A DNA stretch of 16,373 nucleotides from CAKQOE01 sp051892195 (GCA_051892195.1 JBJFFZ010000056.1:1-16373), one strand, 5' to 3'. Positions 1-6,498 are shown, numbered from the stretch's first letter. The notes: generated by a model not told the origin, from the sequence alone. Translations and numbers: made by a program.

Positions 1-875
1 CCCAGCCGCTCATCAATGGTATCAAAATCCGTAAACTGAAGCATCACCGACTGACAGGCATCTCCCACCAGCTCCCTGGTCATATGCTTCAGCGCTTCTC
101 TGGCATCTTCCTTTGCCCCCAGCGTATGGTGAATCCTGTCCTGGGAAAACAGCTCCTGAACCGTATTCTTTTCAAGATTTATGTAAAAGAGTCCGAAATA
201 CACATTGCTGAGCGCTCCGATAATGGCCGTATACTGCTTCTCTTCCGCAAGGAGCGTAATAAGGTTCTCATTTTCCTCATGGAGCTTCTTCTGATCCTCC
301 AATCCCTGATTGACCCTGTCCGTCATCTCTTTTTCGGTCTTTTTCAGCTTTGCGTCCTCTCTGCGCCTGCTGGAAGCCTCGCGGTAACATACAGCCGCTG
401 CCACAGACAGAAGCAGCAGGTCTCCGGTGTTTCGCTCAGGGTTATTCACGCACAGAAAGCCCGTGATTTTATCGCTGCCCATAACCGGAGCAGCCATCAG
501 ACAGTCTGCTCCCTGAAATTCCAGCATTTTGCAGGCTTCCGGCTCCGATTCATCCCTCACGGAAGAAGCGGAAAGAAAAAACTCTCCCTGCCTCCCAAGC
601 CATTCAAACCACTGCTTCAGTCCATCCAGAGACAGGTTCTGTCGGCTTCCGATTCTCGAAGCGGCGCCCTCGCTGCACCACTCGTACATATTGCTGATGC
701 TTGTATATGCTTCGTTTACCGCATATATACATACACTTTCCGCTTCATAGTATTCGCCCAGTTCCGCGAGAATGTGGTCAATAATCTGTTCCTCTTTCGA
801 CATGACCAGACAGTTAAACATAAAGTCCTTAATCGCCTGCTCCTGTCCGGACATATGATTCATCTGCTTGTTCAT
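1..875 (-). CDS. GAF/PAS-type signalling protein, N-terminal part (truncated by window edge)
   Basis: An uninterrupted minus-strand reading frame runs from an ATG at 873-875 to the window edge, about 290 residues, so the C-terminus is missing. The start is supported by an AGAGGTG ribosome binding site about 9 bases upstream and by a promoter at 976-1004. Residues about 25-165 look like a GAF domain (alternating helix and strand, with a GFLCVNNP strand near 139-146). Residues about 165-212 are charged and helical, probably a coiled-coil linker. From about 213 a PAS-like domain begins (VYFGLFYINLEKNTVQE). This GAF, coiled coil, PAS order usually precedes a GGDEF, EAL or histidine kinase output domain; which one lies outside the window. 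No signal peptide or membrane segment is visible, so it is probably cytoplasmic. The ligand cannot be told from the sequence. Confidence 0.75.
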   Translation of the reverse strand, partial: MNKQMNHMSGQEQAIKDFMFNCLVMSKEEQIIDHILAELGEYYEAESVCIYAVNEAYTSISNMYEWCSEGAASRIGSRQNLSLDGLKQWFEWLGRQGEFFLSASSVRDESEPEACKMLEFQGADCLMAAPVMGSDKITGFLCVNNPERNTGDLLLLSVAAAVCYREASSRRREDAKLKKTEKEMTDRVNQGLEDQKKLHEENENLITLLAEEKQYTAIIGALSNVYFGLFYINLEKNTVQELFSQDRIHHTLGAKEDAREALKHMTRELVGDACQSVMLQFTDFDTIDERL

Positions 876-975
876 ACTTACTACACCTCTGAGATACGAT
901 CTTAATACGTTCGTTTTTCCGTTCTTTACCCTCCGGAGAAATCATTTCAAAAAATACACACAACTCCCCCATAAT

Positions 976-1004
976 ATTATATAATACCCCCCCCGAAACA
1001 TCAA
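976..1004 (-). promoter_or_regulatory. Sigma-A-type promoter for the GAF/PAS gene
   Basis: On the minus strand TTGATG (999-1004) is followed after exactly 17 bases by a perfect TATAAT (976-981). The spacer contains a run of eight G. Transcription would start near 969, giving a leader of about 95 bases before the ATG at 875. Confidence 0.6.
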
Positions 1005-1149
1005 TAAATAATGAATAACTTATTTTTTTTAATACAAAAAAATACAACCGGAAAAGCATTAAATGTAAATTAATCCGTTTTCTGTTTGTGTTTTCAATTA
1101 TGCCCCTGAACCCCGCCGGCCCGGCCGGCGCCCGCAGGCAGACCTATCC

Positions 1150-1168
1150 CGGTTTTGGAACAAAACCG
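1150..1168. repeat. Hairpin at the left edge of the assembly gap
   Basis: CGGTTTT (1150-1156) and AAAACCG (1162-1168) form a 7-bp stem around a GGAAC loop, ending at the first N. No T-tract can be seen because the sequence stops there. GC-rich inverted sequence (GCCGG/CCGGC near 1115-1130) precedes it. It may be a terminator or part of the element that broke the assembly. Confidence 0.4.
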
Positions 1169-1268
1169 NNNNNNNNNNNNNNNNNNNNNNNNNNNNNNNN
1201 NNNNNNNNNNNNNNNNNNNNNNNNNNNNNNNNNNNNNNNNNNNNNNNNNNNNNNNNNNNNNNNNNNNN
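1169..1268. other. Scaffold gap of 100 Ns
   Basis: Exactly 100 consecutive Ns, the usual placeholder for a gap of unknown size. Any translation across it is meaningless. A gene or RNA could be hidden here; the sequence to its right looks like the end of a structured element on the plus strand. Confidence 0.95.
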
Positions 1269-1297
1269 CGCCCCCTGCATCCCAAGGCCAGAGCCGT

Positions 1298-1351
1298 GGC
1301 CGTAGGCTCCCCCGGAGCCTACGGCCCTTTCGGGTTCGAATCCCATGCCCC
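1298..1351 (+). other. Perfect GC-rich hairpin followed by a tRNA T-arm-like segment
   Basis: A perfect 13-bp stem (1298-1310 with 1314-1326, loop CCC) is followed by 1332-1350, which is identical over 19 bases to the T-arm and acceptor 3' part of tRNA-Ser but in inverted orientation relative to it. A complete cloverleaf cannot be folded: the T-stem would have only three pairs, no acceptor partner is visible, and no CCA follows. It could be the 3' end of a degenerate tRNA whose body lies in the gap, a tRNA-derived remnant, or a local assembly artefact. Confidence 0.4.
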
Positions 1352-1355
1352 AAAA

Positions 1356-1389
1356 ACGAAAAAATGCACTCCCTTCGGAGTGCATTTTT
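1356..1389. terminator. Bidirectional intrinsic terminator downstream of tRNA-Ser
   Basis: TGCACTCC (1365-1372) and GGAGTGCA (1377-1384) pair around a four-base loop; flanking A5/T5 runs extend the stem to 13 bp and give a T-tract on both strands. On the minus strand it begins 4 bases after the tRNA CCA end, so it terminates the tRNA transcript. It would also stop plus-strand transcription coming from the gap. Confidence 0.85.
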
Positions 1390-1392
1390 CAA

Positions 1393-1480
1393 TGGCAGAG
1401 GGCATGGGATTCGAACCCACGGGGCTGTTACGCCTTACCCGCGTTCCAGGCGGGCTCCTTAGCCACTCGGTCAACCCTCT
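1393..1480 (-). tRNA. tRNA-Ser (anticodon GGA)
   Basis: The minus strand folds as a class II tRNA. The acceptor stem AGAGGGU pairs with GCCCUCU (one G-U), then discriminator G and an encoded CCA (1393-1395). The D-arm contains GACCGAGUGGCUAAGGA. The anticodon stem CCCGC/GCGGG holds the loop CUGGAAC with anticodon GGA at 1445-1447, reading UCC and UCU. A long variable arm (GGC/GCC) follows, then a T-arm GUGGG-UUCGAAU-CCCAU. The long variable arm and anticodon identify it as serine. It stands alone here and is followed by a strong terminator. Confidence 0.95.
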
Positions 1481-1733
1481 ATGTGCAACTTCTACTATTA
1501 TACTGATTCTGGCGGGATTTGCAACCATAAATTTTAAATTTCCCGTTTTTTCTGAAAAACAGAATCAGCTGATCAGCCCGTTTCACCGGCAGCCCGAAAG
1601 GGGCCTGCTGGCCCCGGACAATCCGGATGAACCAGAACGGCCCGGCCCCGCCCCGTTCCGTGGATTCCCCATGCCGTCCTGACCAGGCTGCCCTCGCACC
1701 CGCGGAAGCCCAACTCACCGGCAGTATTGCGAA
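1481..1733. other. Intergenic, GC-rich, no gene recognised
   Basis: Upstream of the tRNA the sequence is first AT-rich (1490-1560), probably holding the tRNA promoter, then GC-rich with short hairpins (GGGGCC/GGCCCC near 1600-1615, CCGG repeats). Open frames across it have no ribosome binding site, overlap the tRNA or the terminators, and resemble no family, so I call no gene. Confidence 0.5.
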
Positions 1734-1741
1734 AACCCACC

Positions 1742-1762
1742 CCCGCATCAAACGCGGGTTTT
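1742..1762. terminator. Second hairpin downstream of the deacetylase gene
   Basis: CCCGC (1742-1746) pairs with GCGGG (1754-1758) around a 7-base loop, followed by TTTT on the plus strand; AAAACCC occurs on the other side, so it could work in either direction. It sits just beyond the main terminator of the deacetylase gene. Confidence 0.45.
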
Positions 1763-1770
1763 CCTCATAC

Positions 1771-1795
1771 AAAAAGGGGCTGCTGCGCAGCCCCC
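1771..1795 (-). terminator. Intrinsic terminator of the deacetylase gene
   Basis: On the minus strand GGGGCTG and CAGCCCC (1776-1794) form a 7-bp stem with a 5-base loop, followed directly by TTTTT (1775-1771). It lies 9 bases after the stop codon. Confidence 0.8.
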
Positions 1796-1803
1796 GCCAA
1801 AAC

Positions 1804-2769
1804 CTACAGGATCTTTGTATAAAGGGTTCCGTTCTGAAGGGTCCGTCCCTTTGCTGCCGCCATTTCGCTGACGGTTACCAGCTGGAAGCCTCTGTTTACC
1901 AGCTCCGGAATCAGAGTGTCGCAGGCGTCGGCCGTGGTCTTGTAAAGGTCGTGCATGAGGATGATATCCCCGTCCTTTACGTTGTTCAGGGCTCTGCTCT
2001 TAACAGAGGCTGCATTTCGGTTCTTCCAGTCCAGCGTATCGATGGACCAGTTGATCAGAGGCTTTCCTGCAGAAGAACGAACCGTATCGTTCAGGGCGCC
2101 TCCCACCGGACGGAGAAGGGATGTGGCAGCTCCCGCATAATACGCCACCGCAAGGTCCGTGTCATGGAGCTGCTTCTGAATCTGAACCCCCGTCAGCTTT
2201 GTAAGGTTTTTATGTTCATATGTATGATTTCCGATCTCACAGCCGTCTTTTACAGCCCGCTGTACGCTGGCAGAGTAAGTGGATACCCGGTTTCCTACCA
2301 CAAAGAATGTGGCATGCCCGCCGTATTCCTCCAGCTTTGCCAAAATCCGGTCCGTGACCGGCGAATACGGCCCATCGTCAAAGGTCAGAGCTACCATAGG
2401 CTTTGACGGATCCGGCCACACAGCCTGAGTATCCGAATTCTGATCCCCTGACTGCTCCGGCAGCGTCTGCACCTCGGTGCTTTCCTGGGCTTTGCGGATG
2501 GCCTCGGCCACAGACGGCTTGAAGCATTCCGCCACAAAGGCCCGAACCCCGCTGCTGGTGGACAGTGCGCCGGAAAGGCCCACAAAGCACATATACGACG
2601 ATTTTGAACCCGTTTCCGCTTCACCGCCCTGGGCGGTGCCTCCCTGGGTAACTGCAGCCTGCGATGCGGCGCCGGTGGTTCCCACAGCCGTTTCTGCAGA
2701 AACAGATACTGTAAATACAAGAACAAATACTGCAAGTATTGCTGCAATGATTCTGTGATTTCTGAGCAT
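1804..2769 (-). CDS. Secreted/anchored polysaccharide deacetylase (NodB-fold, CE4)
   Basis: A 321-residue protein of the carbohydrate esterase 4 family, which removes N-acetyl groups from peptidoglycan or other amino-sugar polymers outside the cell. Residues 1-25 are a signal peptide or N-terminal anchor with a possible cleavage site after VSVSA. Residues 26-120 are a low-complexity, Ala/Gly/Gln-rich linker. The NodB domain spans about 123-305. It has TFDDGP (129-134, with the catalytic base and a metal Asp), NHTYEH (181-186, metal histidines), RPVGG (220-224, replacing the usual RPPYG), DTLDW (244-248) and LMHD (271-274, catalytic His). All metal and catalytic residues are present, so it should be active. 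The ATG at 2767-2769 has a purine-rich AGAGGG upstream. It has its own promoter (2804-2833) and terminator, so it is probably a single-gene unit. The natural substrate cannot be told; peptidoglycan GlcNAc or MurNAc is the commonest in this family. Confidence 0.9.
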   Translation of the reverse strand: MLRNHRIIAAILAVFVLVFTVSVSAETAVGTTGAASQAAVTQGGTAQGGEAETGSKSSYMCFVGLSGALSTSSGVRAFVAECFKPSVAEAIRKAQESTEVQTLPEQSGDQNSDTQAVWPDPSKPMVALTFDDGPYSPVTDRILAKLEEYGGHATFFVVGNRVSTYSASVQRAVKDGCEIGNHTYEHKNLTKLTGVQIQKQLHDTDLAVAYYAGAATSLLRPVGGALNDTVRSSAGKPLINWSIDTLDWKNRNAASVKSRALNNVKDGDIILMHDLYKTTADACDTLIPELVNRGFQLVTVSEMAAAKGRTLQNGTLYTKIL

Positions 2770-2803
2770 ATTCCCAACCCTCTTTCTTATTGTCTCTACT
2801 TGA

Positions 2804-2833
2804 ATTATATGCTCTCTGTTTCAAATGATACAA
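2804..2833 (-). promoter_or_regulatory. Promoter of the deacetylase gene
   Basis: On the minus strand TTGTAT (2828-2833) and a perfect TATAAT (2804-2809) are 18 bases apart. The start would lie near 2797, about 28 bases before the ATG. Confidence 0.55.
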
Positions 2834-2873
2834 GATGTTTTTTCTTAAAAATAATTAAATCCTTCAGTATCTT

Positions 2874-2889
2874 CAGTGCCCCTGCACTG
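2874..2889 (-). terminator. Weak hairpin after dut
   Basis: CAGTGC (2874-2879) pairs with GCACTG (2884-2889) just after the dut stop codon. No T-tract follows directly on the minus strand, so it is a poor intrinsic terminator and may only stabilise the 3' end. Confidence 0.3.
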
Positions 2890-2891
2890 CC

Positions 2892-3329
2892 CTACTGTCG
2901 TCCCGTGGAGCCGAAGCCTCCCCGGTCTTCATCGTCCAGAGACTCCGCCTCTTCAAATACGATCTTCGGCTGATTTTCCACAATCCGGAACTGGCAGATC
3001 CGGTCGTTCACGTGGATTTCCGTATCCTCCATGGCAATGGCAGGAAATCTCCAGATATCGTTGGTGCCGGAATAGGACCCGTCGATGACCCCCTGGTGAT
3101 TGGCCTGAATGATCTTAAAGTTCTTGTACGTGGAGCTGCGGGGAACGATATGGGCCTCGTACCCCTCCGGCAGCTTCATGGACACCCCCAGAGAGATGAG
3201 CCGGAATTCCCCTGCCTTCATGGTGACATTTTCCGCCGCCCGCAGGTCGATCCAGTCGCTTTTTCCGTCGATGTAGCGAAGGCGCTCAAGCTCCTCCGAA
3301 TGGTATTTGATCTTAATCGTTTCACTCAT
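2892..3329 (-). CDS. dut: dUTP diphosphatase (trimeric dUTPase)
   Basis: A 145-residue dUTPase that hydrolyses dUTP to dUMP and pyrophosphate in the cytoplasm, keeping uracil out of DNA and feeding thymidylate synthesis. All five family motifs are visible: DLRAA (28-32), PRSST (63-67), NHQGVIDGSYSG (77-88, uridine binding and the catalytic Asp), NDRICQFRI (108-116) and the glycine-rich RGGFGSTG (136-143) that closes over the phosphates. The length is typical of the trimeric family. The ATG at 3329 is chosen over an in-frame start 42 bases upstream, because AGGAGGA lies 8 bases before it and the upstream stretch overlaps nrdG. Only 4 bases separate the nrdG stop from this ATG, so the two are translationally coupled in one operon. 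Confidence 0.95.
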   Translation of the reverse strand: MSETIKIKYHSEELERLRYIDGKSDWIDLRAAENVTMKAGEFRLISLGVSMKLPEGYEAHIVPRSSTYKNFKIIQANHQGVIDGSYSGTNDIWRFPAIAMEDTEIHVNDRICQFRIVENQPKIVFEEAESLDDEDRGGFGSTGRQ

Positions 3330-3333
3330 TCTC

Positions 3334-3873
3334 TTATTCCTCCTCTTCGTGGGGATCCTGCCACAGAACAATCTCGTCCGTCTCCAGCGTCTTTTTCACA
3401 TCGATGATCCGCTGGTTCGTGGAACCCCGGAACCGCAGATCGATCACCTTTTTGTCCTCCTGAAACTCGCCGTCCACCAGAACATCAATACAGGACAGCA
3501 TGGCCTGAATGCTCTCCTCGTCATTGAGACGGTAGGTCAGCATGTCCTTTTCCATATCATAGCCGGAATAGCACCAGATATCCTTCTCCGGAAACTGCGC
3601 CCGCAGCCGCTTCAAAAACGGAATCAGCACTGCACTGTTGACCGGTTCAAAGGGCTCCCCTCCCAGCAGGGAAAACCCGTGAATATATGAAGGCTCAAGG
3701 GCCTTTATGATCTTTTCCTCCGCAGCCTCATCAAAGGGCTGTCCATAGGCAAAATCCCAGGTTTCCGGATTGAAACAGCCCTTGCAGTGATGGGTACATC
3801 CGCTGACGTACAGTGAAACCCGCACCCCGGGTCCGTTGGCAATATCGTGTGTTTTTATGGTTGCATAATTCAT
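3334..3873 (-). CDS. nrdG: Anaerobic ribonucleoside-triphosphate reductase activating protein (radical SAM)
   Basis: A 179-residue radical SAM activase. It uses a [4Fe-4S] cluster and S-adenosylmethionine to take a hydrogen from the C-terminal glycine of NrdD, making the stable glycyl radical. The opening MNYATIKTHDIANGPG is typical of the family, and the cluster motif C26-x3-C30-x2-C33 (CTHHCKGC) follows. LGGEPF (near 72-77) is the SAM-binding GGE motif. The ATG at 3873 is chosen over a TTG two codons upstream because GAAGG lies 7 bases before the ATG and only 1 base before the TTG. It lies downstream of nrdD, separated by a 215-base structured leader with a terminator, and is coupled to dut. 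Length is normal for the family. Confidence 0.95.
   Translation of the reverse strand: MNYATIKTHDIANGPGVRVSLYVSGCTHHCKGCFNPETWDFAYGQPFDEAAEEKIIKALEPSYIHGFSLLGGEPFEPVNSAVLIPFLKRLRAQFPEKDIWCYSGYDMEKDMLTYRLNDEESIQAMLSCIDVLVDGEFQEDKKVIDLRFRGSTNQRIIDVKKTLETDEIVLWQDPHEEEE
3338..3344 (-). promoter_or_regulatory. Ribosome binding site of dut
   Basis: AGGAGGA on the minus strand, 8 bases before the ATG at 3329 and inside the last codons of nrdG. It fixes the dut start and implies coupled translation. Confidence 0.8.
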
Positions 3874-3880
3874 GCGCAAA

Positions 3881-3885
3881 CCTTC
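3881..3885 (-). promoter_or_regulatory. Ribosome binding site of nrdG
   Basis: GAAGG, 7 bases before the ATG at 3873. This spacing decides against the TTG at 3879. Confidence 0.65.
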
Positions 3886-3899
3886 TTTCCATAAAATAG

Positions 3900-3917
3900 C
3901 GGCCGGAGCCCCGGCCG
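3900..3917 (-). other. GC-rich hairpin in the nrdG leader
   Basis: CGGCCGG (3900-3906) pairs with CCGGCCG (3911-3917) around a 4-base loop, between the terminator at 3918-3956 and the nrdG ribosome binding site. In the minus-strand direction it is followed by GCTATTTTATGG, only a weak T-tract. It could block or shape translation initiation of nrdG. Confidence 0.5.
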
Positions 3918-3956
3918 AAAAAAAGAGAAAAAGAGCCGCGATCGCTCGCAGCTCTT
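3918..3956 (-). terminator. Intrinsic terminator between nrdD and nrdG
   Basis: On the minus strand AAGAGC pairs with GCTCTT (3951-3956 with 3931-3936), with GCGA/TCGC stacking inside, followed by a T-rich run (TTTCTCTTTTTTTC). It meets the criteria of a factor-independent terminator. Because nrdG has no clear promoter between here and its start, it probably attenuates rather than fully stops read-through. Confidence 0.75.
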
Positions 3957-4040
3957 AACGAAAGAACACCCGGCTGCCGTCGCCTCTGCAGCATCTCTTT
4001 TACCCCAAAGGGGGCGTGGTTGCAACGAAATCTACCACCT
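3957..4040 (-). ncRNA. Structured leader between nrdD and nrdG (candidate cis-regulatory RNA)
   Basis: After the nrdD stop codon the minus strand holds a series of stem-loops: ACCAC/GTGGT (4034-4038 with 4016-4020), CCCC/GGGG (4003-4006 with 4010-4013) and GCTGC/GCAGC (3973-3977 with 3988-3992), ending in the terminator at 3918-3956. AAAAGAG in the RNA (from 4001-3995) could pair with CUCUUUU of the terminator 3' arm (3935-3929), a possible but AU-rich antiterminator. It does not match a riboswitch class I know. The call rests only on visible pairing. Confidence 0.35.
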
Positions 4041-4088
4041 CAGATATTCCTTTTTTCGTATAGCGAAATATAAAATTATATCTTCTGA

Positions 4089-6215
4089 CTACAGATGAAG
4101 AACTCTCGCTTTGATTTCCTTTGTTTTTCCTACATTCCAGAAATTTTCGCCCAGATATCCGCAGGTGCGGCGGGTTACATTCATTTTGTCGTGGGCCTTG
4201 TTTCCGCAGTTCGGGCATTCCCACTCCCCGTCATCGTTGATGATAATCTCGCCGTCATAGCCGCAGACATGGCAGTAGTCGGATTTTGTATTGAACTCTG
4301 CGTACTGGATATTGTCGTAGATAAACCGGACCACATCCTCCATGGCTTCCAGATTGTTCTTCATGTTCGGCACCTCTACATAAGAGATGGCGCCGCCGGA
4401 AGAAATGGGCTGGAAGTCCGCTTCAAACAGGAACTTGGAGAAGGCGTCGATCTCCTCCCGGACATCCACATGGTAGGAGTTTGTATAGTAGCCCTTGTCG
4501 GTAACGTCCGGAATATCCCCGAACCGCTCCTTGTCGATGCGGGCGAACCGGTAGCATAAAGACTCGGCCGGTGTTCCGTAAAGGGCAAAGCCCAGACCTG
4601 TCTCTGCCTTCCACCGCTTGCAGGCTGCATTCATATAGTTCATGACTCTCATGGCAAACTCTCTGCCCTTCGGATCGGTATGGCTGACGCCCTTCATGAG
4701 CTTTGTCATTTCGTAGATGCCGATATATCCCAGAGAGATGGTGGAATATCCTCCGAAGAGGTACTTGTCGATGGTCTCGCCCTTTTCCAGACGGGCAATG
4801 GCGCCGTACTGCCAGTGCACAGGGCTGGTGTCGGACTTTACGCCCAGCAGAGCCTGATGCCTGCACATAAGCGCTTCAAAGCAGATCTGAAGCCGCTCAT
4901 CCATCAGCTCCCAGAAACGGTCCTCGTCCCCGTCTGCAAGGATGGCGATCTGCGGAAGGTTGATGCTGACCACGCCCTGGTTGAAACGGCCTTCAAATTT
5001 GTAGTTGCCGTCCTCGTCCTTCCACGGAGAGAGGAAGCTTCTGCAGCCCATGCAGCTGAAAACGTTGCCTTCGTAATTTTCCCGCATCTTCTTTGCAGAA
5101 ATATAATCCGGATACATCCGCTTTGCGGAGCACTTCACCGCAAGCTTCGTCAGGTAATCGTACTTGCCGCCCTTCAGGCAGTTGTGCTCGTCAAGAACAT
5201 AGATGAGCTTCGGGAACGCCGGCGTTACATATACGCCCTTTTCATTTTTGATGCCCTCATAACGCTGTCTGAGGATTTCTTCAATGATCATGGCATTTTC
5301 TTCGATGTATTCGTCCCCTTCCTGCAGATTGAGGAACAGGGTCACAAACGGAGACTGACCGTTGGTGGTCATCAGCGTGTTGATCTGGTACTGGATGGTC
5401 TGCACGCCGCTTCTCAGCTCGTCGTTGAGGCGGTTTCTTGTAAGGCGTTCCACCAGTTCCTCTGACACCTGGCCGCCGCATTCCTTTTCGATCTGGTTGC
5501 GGAACTTCACATAGCTCTTTCTCAGATATTTGCCCAGATGGGAAACGTCCACAGACTGGCCGCCGTACTGGCTGCTTGCCACGGAAGCGATAATCTGCGT
5601 CATTACGGTGCACGCCACCTGGAAGCTCTTCGGGGACTCGATGAGCTTTCCGTTCATAACCGTGCCGTTGTCCAGCATATCTCCGATGTTTACCAGACAG
5701 CAGTTGAAAATCGGCTGCAGGAAGTAATCCGCATCATGGAAGTGAATGGCCCCCTCTTCATGGGCCTTTGAGATCTTCTCCGGCAGGAGAATTCTTCTGG
5801 TGAGATCCTTTGAAACCTCTCCCGCAATCAGATCCCGCTGGGTAGCCGCCATGACAGCATTTTTGTTGGAGTTTTCCTCCATAACATCCTTGTTGCTGTT
5901 CTTGATGAGGCTGAGGATGGATTCGTCCGTGGTGTTTGCCTTGCGGATCAGCGCACGGGAATAACGGTACTTGATGTACTGCTTTGCCAGCTCAAATTTC
6001 CGTTCCCCCATGAGCATGTTTTCCACCATATCCTGGATGTCCTCCACCAGGAGACGCGGACGGTTCTTGGACTCGATGTAAAGAGCGATCTGGCGGATCT
6101 TGTCCTCGGACAGCCGCTGATCCTCTTCTACGGCAGCATTGGCCTTGTGGATGGCATTTTCAATCTTTTTTCTGTCAAAATCGACGGTACTTCCATCGCG
6201 CTTGATAACCTTCAT
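4089..6215 (-). CDS. nrdD: Anaerobic (class III) ribonucleoside-triphosphate reductase
   Basis: A 708-residue glycyl radical enzyme that reduces ribonucleoside triphosphates to dNTPs without oxygen. Residues 1-92 are an ATP-cone (MKVIKRDGSTVDFDRKKIENAI), the allosteric overall-activity site. The barrel domain follows, with NCCLVN and SCMGC segments carrying the conserved active-site cysteines. Near the C-terminus CHVC and CPNC (Cys648, 651, 667, 670) form the zinc site, and RRTCGYLG carries the radical glycine at about Gly686. All key residues are present. The ATG at 6215 begins the family's usual MKVIKRDG sequence and follows GGGGGTC; an in-frame ATG 60 bases upstream would add an unlikely GC-rich extension. 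It is the first gene of the nrdD-nrdG-dut block. Two candidate promoters and an NrdR-like box lie upstream. Confidence 0.97.
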   Translation of the reverse strand: MKVIKRDGSTVDFDRKKIENAIHKANAAVEEDQRLSEDKIRQIALYIESKNRPRLLVEDIQDMVENMLMGERKFELAKQYIKYRYSRALIRKANTTDESILSLIKNSNKDVMEENSNKNAVMAATQRDLIAGEVSKDLTRRILLPEKISKAHEEGAIHFHDADYFLQPIFNCCLVNIGDMLDNGTVMNGKLIESPKSFQVACTVMTQIIASVASSQYGGQSVDVSHLGKYLRKSYVKFRNQIEKECGGQVSEELVERLTRNRLNDELRSGVQTIQYQINTLMTTNGQSPFVTLFLNLQEGDEYIEENAMIIEEILRQRYEGIKNEKGVYVTPAFPKLIYVLDEHNCLKGGKYDYLTKLAVKCSAKRMYPDYISAKKMRENYEGNVFSCMGCRSFLSPWKDEDGNYKFEGRFNQGVVSINLPQIAILADGDEDRFWELMDERLQICFEALMCRHQALLGVKSDTSPVHWQYGAIARLEKGETIDKYLFGGYSTISLGYIGIYEMTKLMKGVSHTDPKGREFAMRVMNYMNAACKRWKAETGLGFALYGTPAESLCYRFARIDKERFGDIPDVTDKGYYTNSYHVDVREEIDAFSKFLFEADFQPISSGGAISYVEVPNMKNNLEAMEDVVRFIYDNIQYAEFNTKSDYCHVCGYDGEIIINDDGEWECPNCGNKAHDKMNVTRRTCGYLGENFWNVGKTKEIKARVLHL

Positions 6216-6248
6216 AAAGACCCCCGTCTTATATAAGCGCCCGTATGA

Positions 6249-6280
6249 CACCTGCCAGGCAGGTGCCCCGGACACTCCGG
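6249..6280 (-). other. Two adjacent hairpins in the nrdD leader
   Basis: CACCTGCC/GGCAGGTG (6249-6265) is a near-perfect 17-base palindrome, and CCGGA/TCCGG (6268-6280) follows. They end about 33 bases before the nrdD ATG and stand out as GC-rich in an AT-rich leader. No T-tract follows, so they are not terminators. Confidence 0.5.
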
Positions 6281-6288
6281 TTCAGTAA

Positions 6289-6318
6289 AATATAACAATT
6301 AAAAGCTAAATCTTTCAA
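6289..6318 (-). promoter_or_regulatory. Proximal candidate promoter of nrdD (P2)
   Basis: On the minus strand TTGAAA (6313-6318) and TATATT (6289-6294) are 18 bases apart. The start would be near 6282, giving a leader of about 66 bases. It is not covered by the NrdR-like box. Confidence 0.4.
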
Positions 6319-6444
6319 AAACAAACAGTAACAAACCATGTATAAAAGATTGCTACCGTTCTCTACGGCCTATTTTAACAGAGCATACGGTAAATGTCTA
6401 TGCCTTTTTTCCCATATTTAGTTGAAGATTCCTCACTATCAACT

Positions 6445-6471
6445 AAAATACCACAATATATTGTATGTCAA
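6445..6471 (-). promoter_or_regulatory. Distal candidate promoter of nrdD (P1)
   Basis: On the minus strand a perfect TTGACA (6466-6471) is followed 15 bases later by TATTTT (6445-6450) preceded by TGG, an extended -10 form. The short spacer is unusual and is filled almost exactly by the NrdR-like box. Confidence 0.45.
6451..6466. promoter_or_regulatory. NrdR-like operator
   Basis: The 16 bases at 6451-6466 match the NrdR box consensus (acaCwAtATaTwGtgt) at 14 of 16 positions by eye, with the core palindrome ACAATATATTGT at 6453-6464. NrdR is the zinc-finger/ATP-cone repressor of ribonucleotide reductase genes. Its position between -35 and -10 fits repression by blocking RNA polymerase. The nrdR gene itself is not in this window. 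Confidence 0.75.
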
Positions 6472-6482
6472 ATCGTGTATTT

Positions 6483-6498
6483 CTGATTATACAATCAG
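6483..6498. promoter_or_regulatory. Palindrome 32 bp from the NrdR box; possible second, degenerate box
   Basis: CTGATT and AATCAG flank ATAC as a perfect 6-bp inverted repeat. Its centre is 32 bp, three helical turns, from the centre of the NrdR-like box, the usual spacing of paired NrdR boxes. Its bases match the consensus poorly, so it may be a weak second box or the site of another regulator. Confidence 0.35.

Noticed and set aside
84..905. A 273-codon plus-strand frame at the left edge
   Set aside because: It lies opposite the GAF/PAS gene, has no ribosome binding site, and its protein is basic and of unlikely composition.
1298..1351. A second complete tRNA gene on the plus strand
   Set aside because: Only the T-loop part matches; the T-stem is poorly paired, no acceptor partner is visible, and CCA is missing. 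Reported only as a tRNA-like segment.
1088..1682. Several open frames on both strands across the gap and tRNA, including ones reading GMGFEPTG
   Set aside because: They run through Ns and the tRNA-Ser gene; such frames are a known artefact of reading tRNA genes as protein.
3957..4040. A cobalamin or other known riboswitch between nrdD and nrdG
   Set aside because: No conserved box of a known class is recognisable; only generic stem-loops.
4680..5465. A 261-codon plus-strand frame
   Set aside because: Antisense to nrdD, with no start signals.
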